From: Pholiota molesta
Taxonomy: Eukaryota > Basidiomycota > Agaricomycetes > Agaricales > Strophariaceae
DNA length: 64,000 bases
Assembly: GCA_014925825.1 (NCBI GenBank)
Contig: JACGCK010000021.1
Location: 310,001 to 374,000, forward strand
Direction of reading: 5' to 3'
The notes under the pieces are model-generated. The model did no database searches, was not told the origin of the DNA, and was given only the letters and a program-made list of their open reading frames with translations. Position 1 is the first letter of the stretch, and the number at the start of each line of letters is the position of its first letter. Of this stretch, positions 35,218-49,300 are shown piece after piece. The position numbers were made by a program, and so were the translations under genes.

Positions 35218-38200
35218 TAGGTCTGCCAATGACGTGTAGATTTGACCGCAACCACGACCACAAAGGGCGAAAGTAAGGAACAGAGAATAAGATGGAAGGA
35301 AGAGGAAAGCGAAGTAGGGAGCTCGAAGGCGATACGGTCGACGTTTAGAATGTCTGGCTCCTGCATTTGTACAACCCGTTCCGACTCTATATTGAGATTC
35401 AAAGGAAGATAAACTTAACGTTAACCAATGGTTACGCAGCGGAATCGGACAACCCGGGTGCTCTGGTTGCTTGACAATCTTCCCAGCATTATGAACTCCC
35501 ACACTTTCCGTTCAATTATCGAGTATCTGGAAAAATAAAGTGGTTTGACGTAAAACATGAAAATAAGAACGTGGCCCCGGTGCCGAGAGATTCTGGACTT
35601 GAAATCAACCACGGAATGCTTCGAGGGGCACAATCCAGGGGCTGTTGCGACTAGATCCCAGGCTGCAGACATCAGGATATCTAGAAAATGAGCGAGTAAA
35701 TACTATATCCATTGGCGCCTATCTATGCCCATTGCCCAGAATGTCACTTAAGAATCAATAAGCGAGGGTAAATGCTAAGGAGAAGGGCATACCTGGGATA
35801 CAGGACGAAATAGGAATTACGACTGTTGTGGCGCAGAACTAATGGTAAACGAATGACCTCAACGTAGACGTCCATCATCGTACAAACGGATACCTAGATT
35901 TCTATACAGAAAATCGTATTTTAGCCGAGTTGCGCCAAGGTAAATGAGATCATACCTTTCCTCGTCGCGCAATCCTATCCGGCTGGAGACCTTTGCAGCA
36001 AAGCTTACTGCTGATATGGGAACTATCAGTTTTAGCCCAAGAAACCTATATCTGGGCCAACCGAGCACCATGACGAAACGACAACTGCACTATAGATAAC
36101 ATGACTTCAATTGACAGCACCCGTAGCGTGCAGAGGTCATCAAACTCGTGTGTTCGAACAGGGAGAGGCCTGTAGTAGAATCGAAATCGCACGACCTTTC
36201 TATTAGGAAGCGTTCCCGTTCCATTTAGAAAGCTTCGTAAAAGTACTGTCGTTATGGTGTGTTGAACCTTATTCATTAACTCTCAATGGGGAGACTGAAG
36301 GTTGTTAAAAAATGTCAACGAACACCCACGCAACATCGAAACTAAAAGCGAACTCACCAAAATGCAACCAAAATGATGCCCTCCCCGCTCAAGCTGCTTT
36401 TCGTATACCACCATCGCAAAGTCGTTGCGAAACCGCGAGCAGTACTCAGCAGATAGAATTTTATAAGTATTTCGCATAGAAAGATAGATAGGCCAATATT
36501 GGTGGTTAGGATTAGAGTTCGAATATTATGCGGATGTGTAGGTTGTAGGCTGGCCGCTGTGGCCAACGTCGCCCAAACGACCAATTTTCCAACATTTGTT
36601 TGCAAAGCTGTTAGACAACAACCGGCAATCAATCTGGGATACTGGGTCCCGACAAGTCACCCCGTCGGTTCTCGCTATCGCAATCTGCTCAGCAACCAAA
36701 TGCAATAGAAAATTGGTTTTTGAAACTACTTCAGAGCGTTCCTGGAAATGGATGCAAAGAGTAAGTTGAGAGTGGGTTAACTTTATGTCAATTATGGTCG
36801 ACTAGGAATTAAGTGTATAAGTACTTTTGGTATACTTTTCGCATGAGTAAACGATCAATTCGTTTCTCTTTGAAATGTCAGTAGTCTGCCAGTAATACCG
36901 CAAGTTATTAGGCAGAGTCTCGAGATACTGCAAAAATTAACTAGCTTGCGTGCCAGATGAAAATCAAAAGCCACCGCAAAATTGATATGTCAAGGTCAAG
37001 GTGGACGTAGGCCCCAAGGCCTCAACTTTACTTACCCTCGTGCGTCATGATCAGGATTCAGCAGTTGTTACCCGATGCCGACATTGACACAACTGTAACC
37101 GCCGGAACACTTGATAGGCTTTCAACCTTATTAGGCTTCAACAGGAGGGATTTTGAGTTTATTCATATTTCTACTTATCGGTCCCAGTTGGGTAGGATAA
37201 TTAACAGAGTAAATCTGGCCGAAGTCCCCTGAATTCCCGATCTCTCTTTGTTTAGCTCGAGTATTGACTAGTGTTGACCGCCAGGGACTGTATATGACCT
37301 GGAAACCAACAATCGCATCACATCTCGGCATACAGACCATATGTTGGAATCTTAAAGCAACCCATATGATTGGTACACATCTACATTCTATGATTTCCTT
37401 ACATAGAAAGCTAAGTAGGGCGAACGAAATAGACATCGAGAAGGACTAACAAAAGATAGCGGCATATTCTGCTTAAGCTACATGCACAGTCTCAATTCTG
37501 ACTTTCAGTAAAGAATTTCGAGACTGGCGAAGCATCGGGAGCAGAAACGGAGAACCTCAAACAGTCGATGGACTCAGTCGAGTATCGACTGATGGGTTAG
37601 CGTGAAATTTATTGATCATCTACGAGTGTTTCTATACGCTGCACAAACTCTCCCTTTCCCCACCAGACCAGAGAATTCTTTCTCTTATTCTAAGCGGGCG
37701 CATGTCTAGGGCAGTCAGAATGAATGCAGCGTATGTATATACGATGGCGAATTCAATTGAGCAATGACCAAGCCAACCAACCCAGTACCTTATTAAACGA
37801 GCTCTCTCCTGCCTTACGCAGATACATTACTGCTATGTGCGCCCCATGTGAGGGGGCTAGCGGTGCAAATAAAGTGGGGGGTATGGAGATATAGGGTCCC
37901 AGATTCTGATACGTGCGGTTTAGGTTTCTCCATAAAATCTACCTCTTTGAATAAGTGGGAGATCCGATTTTGCAATAACTAAGCTCCGAATGGAGTCGAG
38001 TAATGTTGGCATCACATGCTTTCAAACACATCCAGCTCAAATCCTGCTGTTGCGTTGTGCGAGTGTCTTGATGTATAGGGGTTCAATTCGTTCCCGAAAA
38101 TATGGCGAGTCTACTTGAACAAAAAGTGGCTTCGAGTGGGCATTGAATCGCTGCTATTTTGTGTGCGAATGATGTAGCTGTACAACAAGTATATAGGTAG

Positions 38201-38489
38201 TGACATACACAGTAATTATACAAGAAAATACGATAGAAAGGCATTTCAAAGACCTTCGAAGGATATAGAAAGTTACAAAGCAAGGTTACAAAGCCCAGCG
38301 GCAATAATGATAACAGATTATGAAAAATGAAAGTGGCAGTAAACGTTTTGGGTGGCGAAACATAATTTAAAAATACAACAGAGACGAGACCATGGAGCCC
38401 AGGTGAACAATGAACAAAGACTCGATGGTCAAAACGCAGGATAATAAGAAGGATGACTGGATTCGAAGGGGTGTCGAAACGCGAATCAT
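35218..38489. other. Gene-poor interval, 3.3 kb
   Basis: No exon chain could be supported. A hydrophobic minus-strand stretch at 36354-36632 might be a remnant of a membrane protein gene, but no family motif is visible. The right end probably holds the 3' UTR of the TEA gene. Confidence 0.4.
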
Positions 38490-39991
38490 TCAACTCCGGG
38501 TACTGTCCATACGTTGCGGTTGCGCTCGGAATGAAATAATATTGTCATTCCACGCCGCCATCGCAGGGCCGTTCTGGAGATGTGAAGACAGGTGCATTGA
38601 TAGGTCGGGCAAATATGACGTAGTAGGCAGATGATGGGCGAGAGGCAAGTCGGGATATGCGGCTTGAATGCGAATGTCCTCGTATGTGGTGTCGGATAAT
38701 ACGGTGCACATGATGGTAGGGCGGTCTCTTCTGAGTCCACTTTCATGTTGATAGCAACGGAGAATTTGCGACGCCCAGTATCCATAGGTATCCCGCGATC
38801 AAGTTCCAGAATATCGAGGTACACGGTATACCGCTCGATGCCTATAAGATAAGAAACGATGAGCTCGTGAGCACCCATATGAACTATCGAACTTACTGGG
38901 TTTATGAACCAGGCTCTCCCAGTAGGATGGAAGAAGTGGCGCGACGTATATATACGCCCCTCCAGGGCTCTCGGGCTTCACTGATGCAAGCGTCACCTGC
39001 TCAGAGTGAACAAGCTTCACGGCATCGAAATAAACACTGAACGTGCAGATATGGGAGAGTGCAGGCGAGATCAAGAAGATGAGATGGAAAGCGTAGGAAT
39101 GTCGTCGAAGAGGTGTGAAGGAGGAATGTTGGAAGCCGGCGTGCATTGGAGAGAGTGTTGCCATCGACACGAAGTCCCTCCGCTGAGTCCACACTTAAGA
39201 AGAGATTGATACCGGTCTTAGGAATGTCGGCGTCGAGTCCCAAGTAAGACGCGCTGTTGATATCGGTAGAAAGGAGCTGAGCAAATAGAGTGACCTGGTC
39301 ACCGGGTATTGAATTTTGCGGAGAGCCAGCCTCAGACGGTGTGACGGAACTTGATGGGGTATTCAATGTAGTGGGGGTGGAGTCGTAGCCGTCAGATTTA
39401 CTGGAATCGGTCTGCGAATAGCTCGATTGTGCGTCCTGAGAGTCCTGAGGATCAAGAACGACTTCGCGACTGGTAATGAGCCTGATAACTAATCAAAAAG
39501 TTAGCGTTTATAAAGAAAGAATATGACGAGACTCACTTTCTTCATCCTTCGTGCTTTCGGTTATCTGCTGGAGTCGACTTCCAACCTGCTTTGCTGTCCG
39601 AGTCTTTCCAGTGGTCGCAAAAATGTGCCTGGATATTGAGACGTTACGCTTGGTAAAGCGGCGAAGAGGTCGGCCACTTTTCGAAATGGGTCGGTACTTC
39701 CTCAGACCTAGATGGAAGTTAATATCTGAGAGCTGTCGATACTGGAGGGGACAACGAACCTTCCAGTAATGCCGCTTCCAGCTGTGGAGGCCACACTGCC
39801 TCCTTCTTCTCGCCCCCTTTTCTATTCGACAATTTGTATGACTTGCGGCCAGTCCGTTCGGAAGGTGAGAGTAGGATATTGGTGTCGGTCTGTGTAAGGA
39901 AGGATGAAGGGCCGATGTTTCGGGTGTGCATGGCGTTAGAAATTGCAGACGATGAGCAAGAAAGTAGAGGCGGGGAGGAAATAGGACACAA
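38490..39991 (-). CDS. TEA/ATTS-domain transcription factor
   Basis: Four minus-strand exons: 39760-39991, 39537-39707, 38897-39488 and 38490-38841, about 449 aa. The TEA DNA-binding domain spans residues 66-130, split by the first intron: VWPPQLEAALLE, GLRKYRPISKSGRPLRRFTK, RNVSISRHIFATTGKTRTAK and QVGSRLQQI. This is the domain of Aspergillus AbaA and yeast Tec1, which bind CATTCY-type sites and control development and filamentation. Downstream, IPKTGINLFLSVDS, VYFDAVKLVHSEQVTLASVK, PLLPSYWESLVHKPS and RYTVYLDILELD resemble the C-terminal region of basidiomycete members. Two single-base breaks are needed: near 39185 (VDSAEG into DFVSMATLSP) and near 38720 (KVDSE into the frame ending at 38490). 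The regulated process in this fungus is unknown. Confidence 0.8.
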
Positions 39992-41905
39992 AACAAACCC
40001 GAGGTTATAACGTCCGTTTATTATAGCTCAACAAATCTGCATCTGACGTTTAGGATCTACAGGAATTGTCCCGATGCGATTTGTGGTTCGTGATCCATCG
40101 CCGTTTCCAGAACAGCTATAGAGTATTCAGTCACAAAATCTGCAAGCATGCATTGGTCCCGATTCTGTGTGACATATGAGCTGCGTACGGAGACCTTGAT
40201 TGTGGAGATCATCCAGTTACATGGTTGTGTATGTAGCTCCATTTAATTCTCAGTAGTATGTAGTACCTACCCGCCTATCATCTACTGCTGGTTTCAACTA
40301 CGTCCTTGCTGTGGCGATTTTTCAAGTTTTTATGCGGAGGAAATTTCAAAAGTGGCCTGCATCGGACTTGCAAATGTCACTGTGAGTTCCGATTTTTTGT
40401 TTATTGCCACTGAGCACATGACGACTTTGTGGGGTAGTTACTTAAGTACCCGTTTCATTGATTCAAGTTGTTGGCGCGCTGCCTTTTGATCTACATATGT
40501 ATCACCAACATTATAATACCCATAACACCTACATAGCACCCTAAATTCCGCTGGAGGTTAAACCAAGGACGGTAAGAGAGGCCGCACCTGGCTGCCCCGG
40601 CCTATCGCATGACTTTCGAATGTATAATTTCAACAATAAAATGGTTTTTTTACCAGGGTGCGCTTGAAGTCCTCCAAAAGGACCTGCGAACCGATCGACT
40701 AAATTTAATCTATCATTATCGTGTGAAATATCCGTAAAAGGTGCAGACCCCTCTCGATTTGTAAGATTGTGTAGTATTTTCTTGTCTTTTGATCACAGAA
40801 ACACATGAGGTCCCCAACTGGTTTCCTAAAGCAGAAACCGATAACATCGCAATTGGATTACCTAGGGGTCAGTTGATAATAACCCCGCACGCCTCCTATT
40901 ATCCACAATCCTGTTGCAAGCCTTTTTTGCCTCTGGCGCTCGGGCTGGCAGCGCCCTCTGCCTCTTCTCTTCGCGATCACGTACTGAATGCCGGCGCCTC
41001 CTTGCAAGTATGGTCTTGCAGGCTTCTACTCTTCCTCGCTTGCCCCATTCAATGAGCGTGTTGCATGTTCCTGAGCGTAATTGTCTCAGGCACTGTGGAC
41101 GACCACATCTGGTTATGTGCGATTATTTATTGATACGCGCGCCATCTACCTGTGACCCATATGTCTGGTACACATCTGTACACATGAGGAGGCGGCGGTT
41201 ATCTTGGTCTTTATGCCACTGCCACTGTGAGCGTATGAGATTAGATTACAGAATTGGTCATGGTTATCTCGACATTGTGGCTAGTATGTACGGTGTCTTA
41301 CACCATGCAAAATCAAGCGTCTAGAAGGCCACAGGCGCCATTACAAACTGGATCGCAGTATACACGGAAAAAGAGCTAACTAGTGTCCTACCGTTGGTAT
41401 TGGAGGTGCTCTTTATAACATACATATCAACTTCGGTTACAAGAACATGAGACTTCTGGTTCATTCAAAAAGCTTCGAAACCGAGGTCACTTATACCACG
41501 AGGCATCCATCTTACGAATAGCGAATTTCTTCGACCGAATAGATGGTTTATTTCAGGTTAGTAGAATAGGTTTAGAGACTAAAGAAATGGAAGTACACGA
41601 CAAGGAGTGTGGCGCTCATAGAATTGAGCCAGAGAGGAAGGAGAGTGGAATCTTCGCTACGCAACCGAGCGAAGAGCGGAAGTTGAAAAAAAATAATATA
41701 AAACAGCGGAAGCACTGACTGGCGAGTCGATGCACAGAAAAAATTGGAAGATGAGATGAGCATTTCCGAAATAGATGTAGCGCGCAAGATGATAGAATAA
41801 AATGTAAACACCGGGAGCTTCCCGAAGCACAAGAAAAGGGTATCAAATGTCAGAATTTCCAGTCCTTCCCATAAAGTCGCCATCCAAAGAGAGACCCGTG
41901 ATCGT
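39992..41905. other. Intergenic, 1.9 kb
   Basis: Upstream of the TEA gene. Short open frames lack motifs; no repeat recognised. Confidence 0.4.
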
Positions 41906-43430
41906 TCAATATCGGTTTTTGTGCACAGCGATGATTTTATGCACCCGCCGCATGCGCAGCAGCACCTTCTGCCACCACCGCGAAGCAGGCTCCGATTTCA
42001 CCGCCTGCTCCGCGCCGCCGTTGGCATCGGCCTTGGTGCTCGTCGTCGAGCGGTGCTCAGACGCCTGGTGCAGAGAGGCAGGCGACGACGGCCGGGGCGT
42101 CGCCATCTGCGACGAGTACACCGAGGGCGAGTCCCGTCCGCTCGCGGACGTCGGGAGGAGACCTAGGTCAAACCAGTTCATACCTCCGCGCTGGCCTAAT
42201 CCTAGATCCAAGGCAGCGTTGAGCCCGAGGTCGATTTCGAGACCGTTATTTAGCTGCTCCATTTGCTCGGCAGTCAGCTGGACATGCTTTCCGCCTTCAG
42301 GTCTGGACGCGTCGACTACTCCTCCTTGGATGTTCTCAACCGCCTCGTTGGTGTCGCTGGGTGTGGGTGGCTCCGGTTCCAGTTCCACCTTGAGCTCTGT
42401 AGGCGAAAGCACGATCTTCATAAAAGAGTCCCACTCCTCTTTCTTGTTCAGGCCCAGATGCTCAAGCGGTGCCAACTCGGGCGGCGGCTCGTGGACGGAA
42501 GGCTCTTTCTGGGACGTCTGCGACTCAGAAAGCGACCGGGAATGCGAATGCGTCGAATGGGAAAGGGACGAAGACATGTTCCATTCCGGGGACAACGATC
42601 TCTGGGAAGGGCGGATAGCATTGGAGTCTAGTGACGTCGAACGCACGGCGGAGAAAAGGATGCCGTCTTCCGCTACGGTGTCATCCCCGGAGAACCCGCC
42701 CCATTCCAGTCTTCTGTTCCGGTCGATGGGCGTACCGCGGCCAGCGTATTTGATGAGCGGCCATGAACCCCGCACGCCGGAAGGTCCTGTGGATGCGAGG
42801 TTTGGAGTCGACGCCTTCTTGGATTTTTTCGAGGTTAACGAAGATACATAGGAGGCTGCGAGACGAACGATATGGAACGAGAAAGCAGGGGCGATGGCGG
42901 AGGTGAGGGAGTAGACGGTGGCAGGTTAGACGTGGATGGAACCGGAGACGAGGGTGCGGAAAGACAGGATAAATCCAAGTCGAAGTCTGTGAAGACATCG
43001 AAGATGGAGGTGTCAATGGAGCTTTCGATAGAGCTCTCAGCGGGGATGCGAATTGTTTCGTCGTCGTCATCTTCATCCTTTAGCGGTACCGTAATGGCTA
43101 CTTGCTGTGCCGCAGCGATGACTTTCGACACGACGTCCGAGCGAGTCAAGTTAGTCAAGTCTGTCCTAAGGAGAGAAGATATTAAGTGCCGTATTTATTT
43201 TACTAACGAATTGACACTTACATGTTTCGTCAACTTATACTTTGTCCTGTTCTCAGAGAACACAAAGTCGGGAAGAAAGGATGCGACAGTTCGAAATTTG
43301 GCGGATGCGGGAGCAGGAAAGCGATGCTGCTTCGGTGTGAGGACAGAGTAAAGTGGCGGGGTGCGTGGTGGTGCTCAAGTGCTCCAAACGATGACTGGTC
43401 ATCCAATCCACGGAATGCTCGGAGTGAGTC
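41906..43430 (-). CDS. Unrecognised Ser-rich protein, frame-disrupted
   Basis: I do not recognise a named family. A first exon ending at 43222 (PASAKFRTVASFLPDFVF, then SENRTKYKLTKH) is followed by a GTAAGT...TTAG intron (43166-43221) and a long exon. That exon has TDLTNLTRSDVVSKVIAAAQ, an acidic patch, FDVFTDFDLDLSCLS, a Pro/Ser-rich linker, then AASYVSSLTSKKSKKAST, and an open 290-codon end with GSWPLIKYAGRGTPIDRNRR and a basic tail (SRWWQKVLLRMRRVHKIIAV) stopping at 41906. The protein is charged, Ser-rich and without membrane segments. One frame break near 42870 and a phase mismatch at the intron mean the 5' end is only approximate; no in-frame ATG was found for exon 1. The composition suggests a regulatory or scaffold protein, but that is a guess. 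Confidence 0.5.
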
Positions 43431-46317
43431 TTATTGAAAGCTGGTTTCTAGAACCACGGTGTGACCGGAATTTACGTTGAGCTGCATATTTTGAGCGGCG
43501 TAATCAACAGTAGCTTCGCAGACGCGGAAGAAGAAGTTAAAATACACACCATTCACGCTCTGCGCACTCAAGTGTGTGGGGGTGTAGGCGAGGACGAGAT
43601 GGGTAAAGGCCAATTACGCCTCGCGTCAACGGCCTCAAGGCGACTGCGCAACGAGGCCGCAACGCCTGGATGCATTGGCAGCCGCAGTGCGTGCCATGCG
43701 CGCGACAGTTTGGATGATTCACGTAAGAAAAGCGGATAGCGTTATTTGTGAACATGTAAGATGAGCTTCTCAACCAAACAGGCTATTCTAGAGGCTTTCT
43801 CGCATCTGAATAGAAGGCGTGCCGAACGATCAATTTTTGTCTGAGCAGAGTAGCGATTAACGGGGAAGCCATCGAGAGGAGTGGATGATGACGATGTTGT
43901 GCTTCAGCATGTATGATCATAAAACTGTGGCGTTTCGCACAAAACATCAAGGCAACTAAAACCGGGTTAGAAGAGCGCTGGACTGCTGCAACAGTAGATT
44001 CTGTCATCGAGAGGGCCAGCCTTTGCGCCAATCAAAAGAGTCTGAAGCGAAAGTAAAATTTGTCTGAAGGTTTATTGACTGTAATCAAACCATAACCACT
44101 GCGCGAATCGTTGTCCCCGTTCATAAGGTGCTGCTACTCCTGTCCTATCAATATAGCCATGGGTTTTTATGAAAAGATGCCTTGGACAATGGTTGATCGA
44201 CATGAACGTGGCAGAGCACAGAAATCACCAGAATCGGACGTCAAAAGTAGTGAAATTTAGAGCATACATTTTGCGGTGTGAGAGATGATTCCACTGGCCT
44301 GGGTATTAAGAGCTCATAGATTTGGCTTGCTGAATAGCTTGCTCGTACGGTAAAAGGATAGATAAGTAAAAGAGTGGTTGAAGTTTAGAAAAGAGCGCGT
44401 CGTTGCATAAAGAAATTCTGATGAGTGTGTCGCTGACAAATTCAACTCACAAACCTGGACCGGCCCGAATTGGTAGCTTGGAGAGCTCGGGCTCGAGAGT
44501 TTTATTTTTACGAATCATCGAATTTCTCTTACAGGTATCGGTCTTTTACCGGTTCAGCTGTCTTCTCTGTGCTGGATATCTACACATTCATATCCGAGCT
44601 CCGAGGCATGAGTGAGGTTTTCAGTTAGTGGATACTAGCCATCAATTATCCCATACCACTTGGTCCAACCCGCAGTCACCGACTCTCCTGCAGTCTCCCA
44701 AAGGGACCGAAACTGCTCAAATCATTGTTCCATGTTTATTTTAGACGTCCATATTCCCACAACAGTATTTCGACTGAACGGTCATCGACCAAATTCAAAC
44801 TTAATCGTCAATTTCTCGGAACCTTGACTATCATCGTCAGTTGAAACCTACAGACACCGGTCAAAATTCTAAATGTCCATGGGCTATACTTTATCCCTGT
44901 CTCTCTGACACGCCTTCCGACATCGCGAATATTTCAACTCTGGCAACGTATAATTACATGCAGACATTCCAGTGCTGTCAAGTGTCAATGCAAAACACCT
45001 CCGCCACGTGCAAACAATAAATAAATCAGGAGGCTGAGTAGAACGCTCGGTGAACGTTTAAATTGTGGGAGGTTTAAATTGGGCCATGCGGCGATCGTCT
45101 ACGTGCAGATTCAAATTGCAATATGTCAAAGTGAGCCAAAGTGGACGGCGCAAACAGTGCGGCGCTAATGGCGGGAGCGCGGCCCCGCAAAAATGTCGCC
45201 GCATTCGACCTTTGTGAAGGTAGTACACTGTATGGTACAAAGATTACCAACGATGGGACGAGGTCAGAATCTTCAAAAGCGTATGTGCGCCGCCAGGTTA
45301 AAAGGTTTTATTTGCGGCCAATTGTACACCATAGATAACGCATATTTCAGCATGCAGTCGGTTCTGAGACCCCGCAGACGTAGGGTCAAGTCAACCATCT
45401 CTTTATTACTCGGTACGTACTACGCACGAACATCACCTATACTTGATGCGATAAAAGGAAATATATCTCTTTTGTCAATAGTTCTGTTCGGGCATAGCAG
45501 TTAATTCAGCGACAGTTCTTGCATATGTACAATATAGCACGGGAACAGTTAACCGCAGCTAAAATAAGGTCAAGGACTATAGTAATACAATTGTACAATC
45601 GCAACACATGTTACAAAGTGTCAGATGAGTCTGAGCGGACGAATGGGGAAGATCTACTGATCCTACATAGTTGATGCGAGATACGTACTATGGCAGTACC
45701 GCACTTCAGTGTCCAAAGGGGGTATCTTTGTTGAGGTATGAGGGATTGGTGTAACAGATACAGTGAAGGATATCGACGGAAGATAATGGATACAAAGTAA
45801 CGATTGCCGAATACTTATTGCATGCTGGCAAGATACATTTTAGGTCATGTCGACGCCGAAGTGGGAGATAGGCCTGACGAAAATAATAGTGACCCTGGAG
45901 TCTGACGCCAGTGGGAATTATCAGATCTGTGGTCAGAAGAAAAGGGGAGGAAGGAGTATGAAATTCGATCTGTAGACACGAAGAAAGAAAAAGGAAGTGA
46001 CCACCGAGGCAGCAGAGCTGCAATAGCGGGGTAGAACACAGCGTAATGGAAAAGGAAATCAGTTTGATTAAAGTGGTGTAACGTAACGCACGAAAGAGAA
46101 GAAAGTAGAAGAAAAACATGATATGGTAATGTTAGCATTTGGATATTCTTTGGCGGCATTAACGTCTGTACACGAAAAAAAGAGGAGAGAAAAAAAAGGC
46201 GAAAGCTGCAACAAGGATATGACCAGTTAGCGACGTCAATATAGCAAGGTCGAAACACACCATACCCTTCAAATACAATTTGGATTATGACTTCAATACA
46301 ATTTGGATTATGAACAT
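43431..46317. other. Gene-poor interval, 2.9 kb
   Basis: No supported gene. The minus-strand open frames at 45706-46321 are T-rich downstream sequence of the C2H2 gene. A 17-bp direct repeat (TTCAATACAATTTGGAT-like, 46266-46310) lies just past its stop codon. Confidence 0.4.
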
Positions 46318-49300
46318 TCACTGCGGACCAGGCGCATATCCAACAGCCGGAAAATCTCGCTCGCCTTGCCCCTGCCCTTTCTCTTGTCCCTGGGTCTTCT
46401 GCGGCTCCCGCTGGCCTTGCTGCTGTTGATTCTGATCCTTATCGAGGTCCAGTCCAAGCCCAGCACCGGGTTCCAAAGGCATATAGCCCACGGAGGGCGC
46501 GCTCATCCGCCTGCGCCTCCTCTCCGCCAAACTCGCCACGATGCGGTCAGGATGGCTCATACCAAAAGGATGGCCAGCGTTCGATTTCACTGTAGGTCCT
46601 GGATTCGTATTGGCGTCCGTAGCCGTGCCACCAGACGAAACGTCCGGGCCCAGGCCGGGCCCCAGCCCGACACGCGCTCTTCGTCGTCCCCAAAGCCCAG
46701 GAACGTCCGCTTGGCGTTGGCAGGGCCCAGGGTCTGCGACGGCAGGCGCTTGAACGACGGCCGCGTCGACTCGGGGTCCGAGGACAGCCCCGCGCCCTCG
46801 GCGGACACCGACGACGCGCGCGACGACTGCGCCGCGGGGCTCTCGCTCTCGTCCTTCTTGGGCGCCTCGGCAAAGTGACCCGGCCAGCGGGCGCAGACCC
46901 CATCTGCTGCTGCGCGTGCATTCCGAAGGCGTTGCCAACGAGGAATTGGAGGATGAATGCGACATCGTCGAACTCTGAGCATGCGCGCTCGAGGTCTCTA
47001 CAAAAGATCCAACAAAAAGAAAATCAGCTCTGTCTCTAGAACGCTATCAAGTAAATCAACGTACAGCACTCGACGCCTTTCCACCGCGTCCTTTCGCCGG
47101 CCGCCTGACCTGCAGATTTAGATTCGTAGGCGCCTTGCGCGCCAGCACCGCAGCCTCGTACGAGCGCAGGTCCTCCTCATTCCCATGCAGCGTCGTCCGC
47201 ATGACGACGTTGGCCCCGCCTTGCCCCCCGCATCGTCGTGGCGGCTGGCCCGGCGCCCGCTGGGACGACCGCATTATACAACCTCGCGCTCGACAATCGG
47301 CGTCTTCGAGCTCGGCAGCGACGCGACACGCGGGCGCCGCCGCCGCTGCTCGCACCTCCAGACTGCGCGCCTTCACCGGGGAGGCGCTCTGGGAGATCGC
47401 CACGTCGCCCCAGGCCGGAGAGCGGCGTGCGCATGTACTGCTTCCACACCTCGCGCAGCTCCCGCGAGTCCGCCTCGCGCGCTAGTGACGTCATCGATGA
47501 CGCACACCGCCACTGCCACCGGCGTCCAGCGCGGGCAGGTGCAGCAGACCAGATTGCGGGCGCTTCATGGGCATCGGCGTGGACAGATCCTGGTTGTGGG
47601 CCGCCGCTGGGTCCGAGAAGAAAGGCTGGCCATCGATCGAGAGGCCAGCGATGACGTTGGGATCGTCGAGCGACATCAGTCCAAACGCCGAGTGCACATC
47701 GCCTACATATCAAGATAAAGCAGGGATCATCAGCAATGGTTGCCATACAGAGGAAATGAATGCACACCTTGTCGATCATCGTTGTGCGTCCCATACGCAT
47801 CACCGCCCGTATCGTTTTCGTAGCCTCGTGCCATGAGACGACGACGACGACGAATTGACGGACGAAGTCGAGTTCCTATCCGGTATATTTCCGAGTCGGA
47901 ATGCAGCCTACATCACAAAATATTAGAACAAATCGTCAAGTAACCGCCTCAACCGTCGACAAAATAAAATGAAAAGAGGTTTTAGAGAAGCCAAAATGGC
48001 ATAGAAGCAATGCGCGCGCCCGCCGCAACCGCACGCACACCAAGAAAAGACATCTCCGCACCGCACGGCGTCTGACGCAACCCCGCCACGGAAATGGCGA
48101 AGAACCACACGAACAAAACGAACGGAAGCAAATACAGCACAAAAGCCACATAAATACAGCGCTCACGGGGTACGTGCGCCACCACGAGAACGAACTCAGC
48201 CATCCGCAAACAGCGTCAGAGCGGGCACATGGCCCCGGGCGCCCACCACACGCCCCGTGCCCGCATCACGAGCAGCAAAATGAAAAAAGCGTCCCTCGGA
48301 ACCCCTGTCGTGTGGCTGGCCTTGCTGCGGACAGACTGATATGATAATGAAAAAACAAACAAACGCAACAGCCGGAAGGAAGTGGGAAGCAGCCAAGAAA
48401 GGAAACACGAAAGAAACGAACGACAGCGGCAGAAAGGAAACAGGCAGAAACCGAATCAGAAACCACGCCCACGCACGATGGGGTGCAAAAACCGGCAAAA
48501 CGCCCCAGAAATAGCGCATGATAACCATGTCCAACGGCGTAAGAGAAGAAACAAAGAACATGGCCCGCGAAGCCCTCTGAAATCGCCGGATGCAGAGTCT
48601 CCGGGCGCGCACAAACGCCAAAACGCCCAACGAGTCGGAAGGATTCGAACATAGCATCCGACCCCCGAAATCAAGAGAGAAAAGGCATCCTCCCATCCCT
48701 GAGCCTGGAAGCAAAAAAACCGCCCCGAACACCGAACCTCACCCATCCCACAAACGACATCCCACAAACGACATCTCCCACAAGAAAAAACATAACGGCG
48801 TCGCCCAACGAAAGAAAGAAGCACCAGCGAGAGAAAAACGCACAGCCCAGAACAGCACAGAAACGAAAACACAACAAGAACTCGACAAGAACCGCACAAA
48901 CCGGGGCCCAAAAACAAACGAGCACAACAACCGCCATCAGCCATCCCGCGCTAGAAGCATCCCCCGGCCAGCCAATCGCGCGCGCGCCCGCAGACAGGGA
49001 CCCAGACCCATCCCTAGAAGCACACCATAGTACCCGTCTGCCCAAGATAGCACAACGAACAGAGGATAACACACGGACAGAACAGAGCACACGCATCGCA
49101 CCCCCTTCCCCCACACAGCACCACGCACGGAAACCCCAGCCCAGCCCCCACCGCATCTCGCTGCAGACGCCTCACGTTACACGTCTGCCACGTTTAGGCC
49201 CGTAACCACCCCAACCAGCCTAAACCGTGATCGAAAGACGCCCCGCGGCGTGCGTGCGTGCGTGCGCGCGCGGTGTGGCGATTTACGCGAGTCCGGGGGC

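Noticed and set aside
36354..36632. Possible membrane-protein gene on the minus strand
   Set aside because: Two hydrophobic stretches but no family motif and no consistent exon chain.
38083..38493. 136-codon minus-strand frame just past the TEA gene stop
   Set aside because: Composition is AT-rich and motif-free; more likely the 3' UTR of the TEA gene.
48640..48665. tRNA-like B-box (GTTCGAATCC on the minus strand)
   Set aside because: No matching A-box or acceptor stem at the correct distance.
48196..49156. Overlapping hydrophobic minus-strand open frames (Phe, Cys, Val, Leu-rich)
   Set aside because: They exist in several frames at once because the strand lacks A and hence stop codons; no helix pattern or start context favours one.
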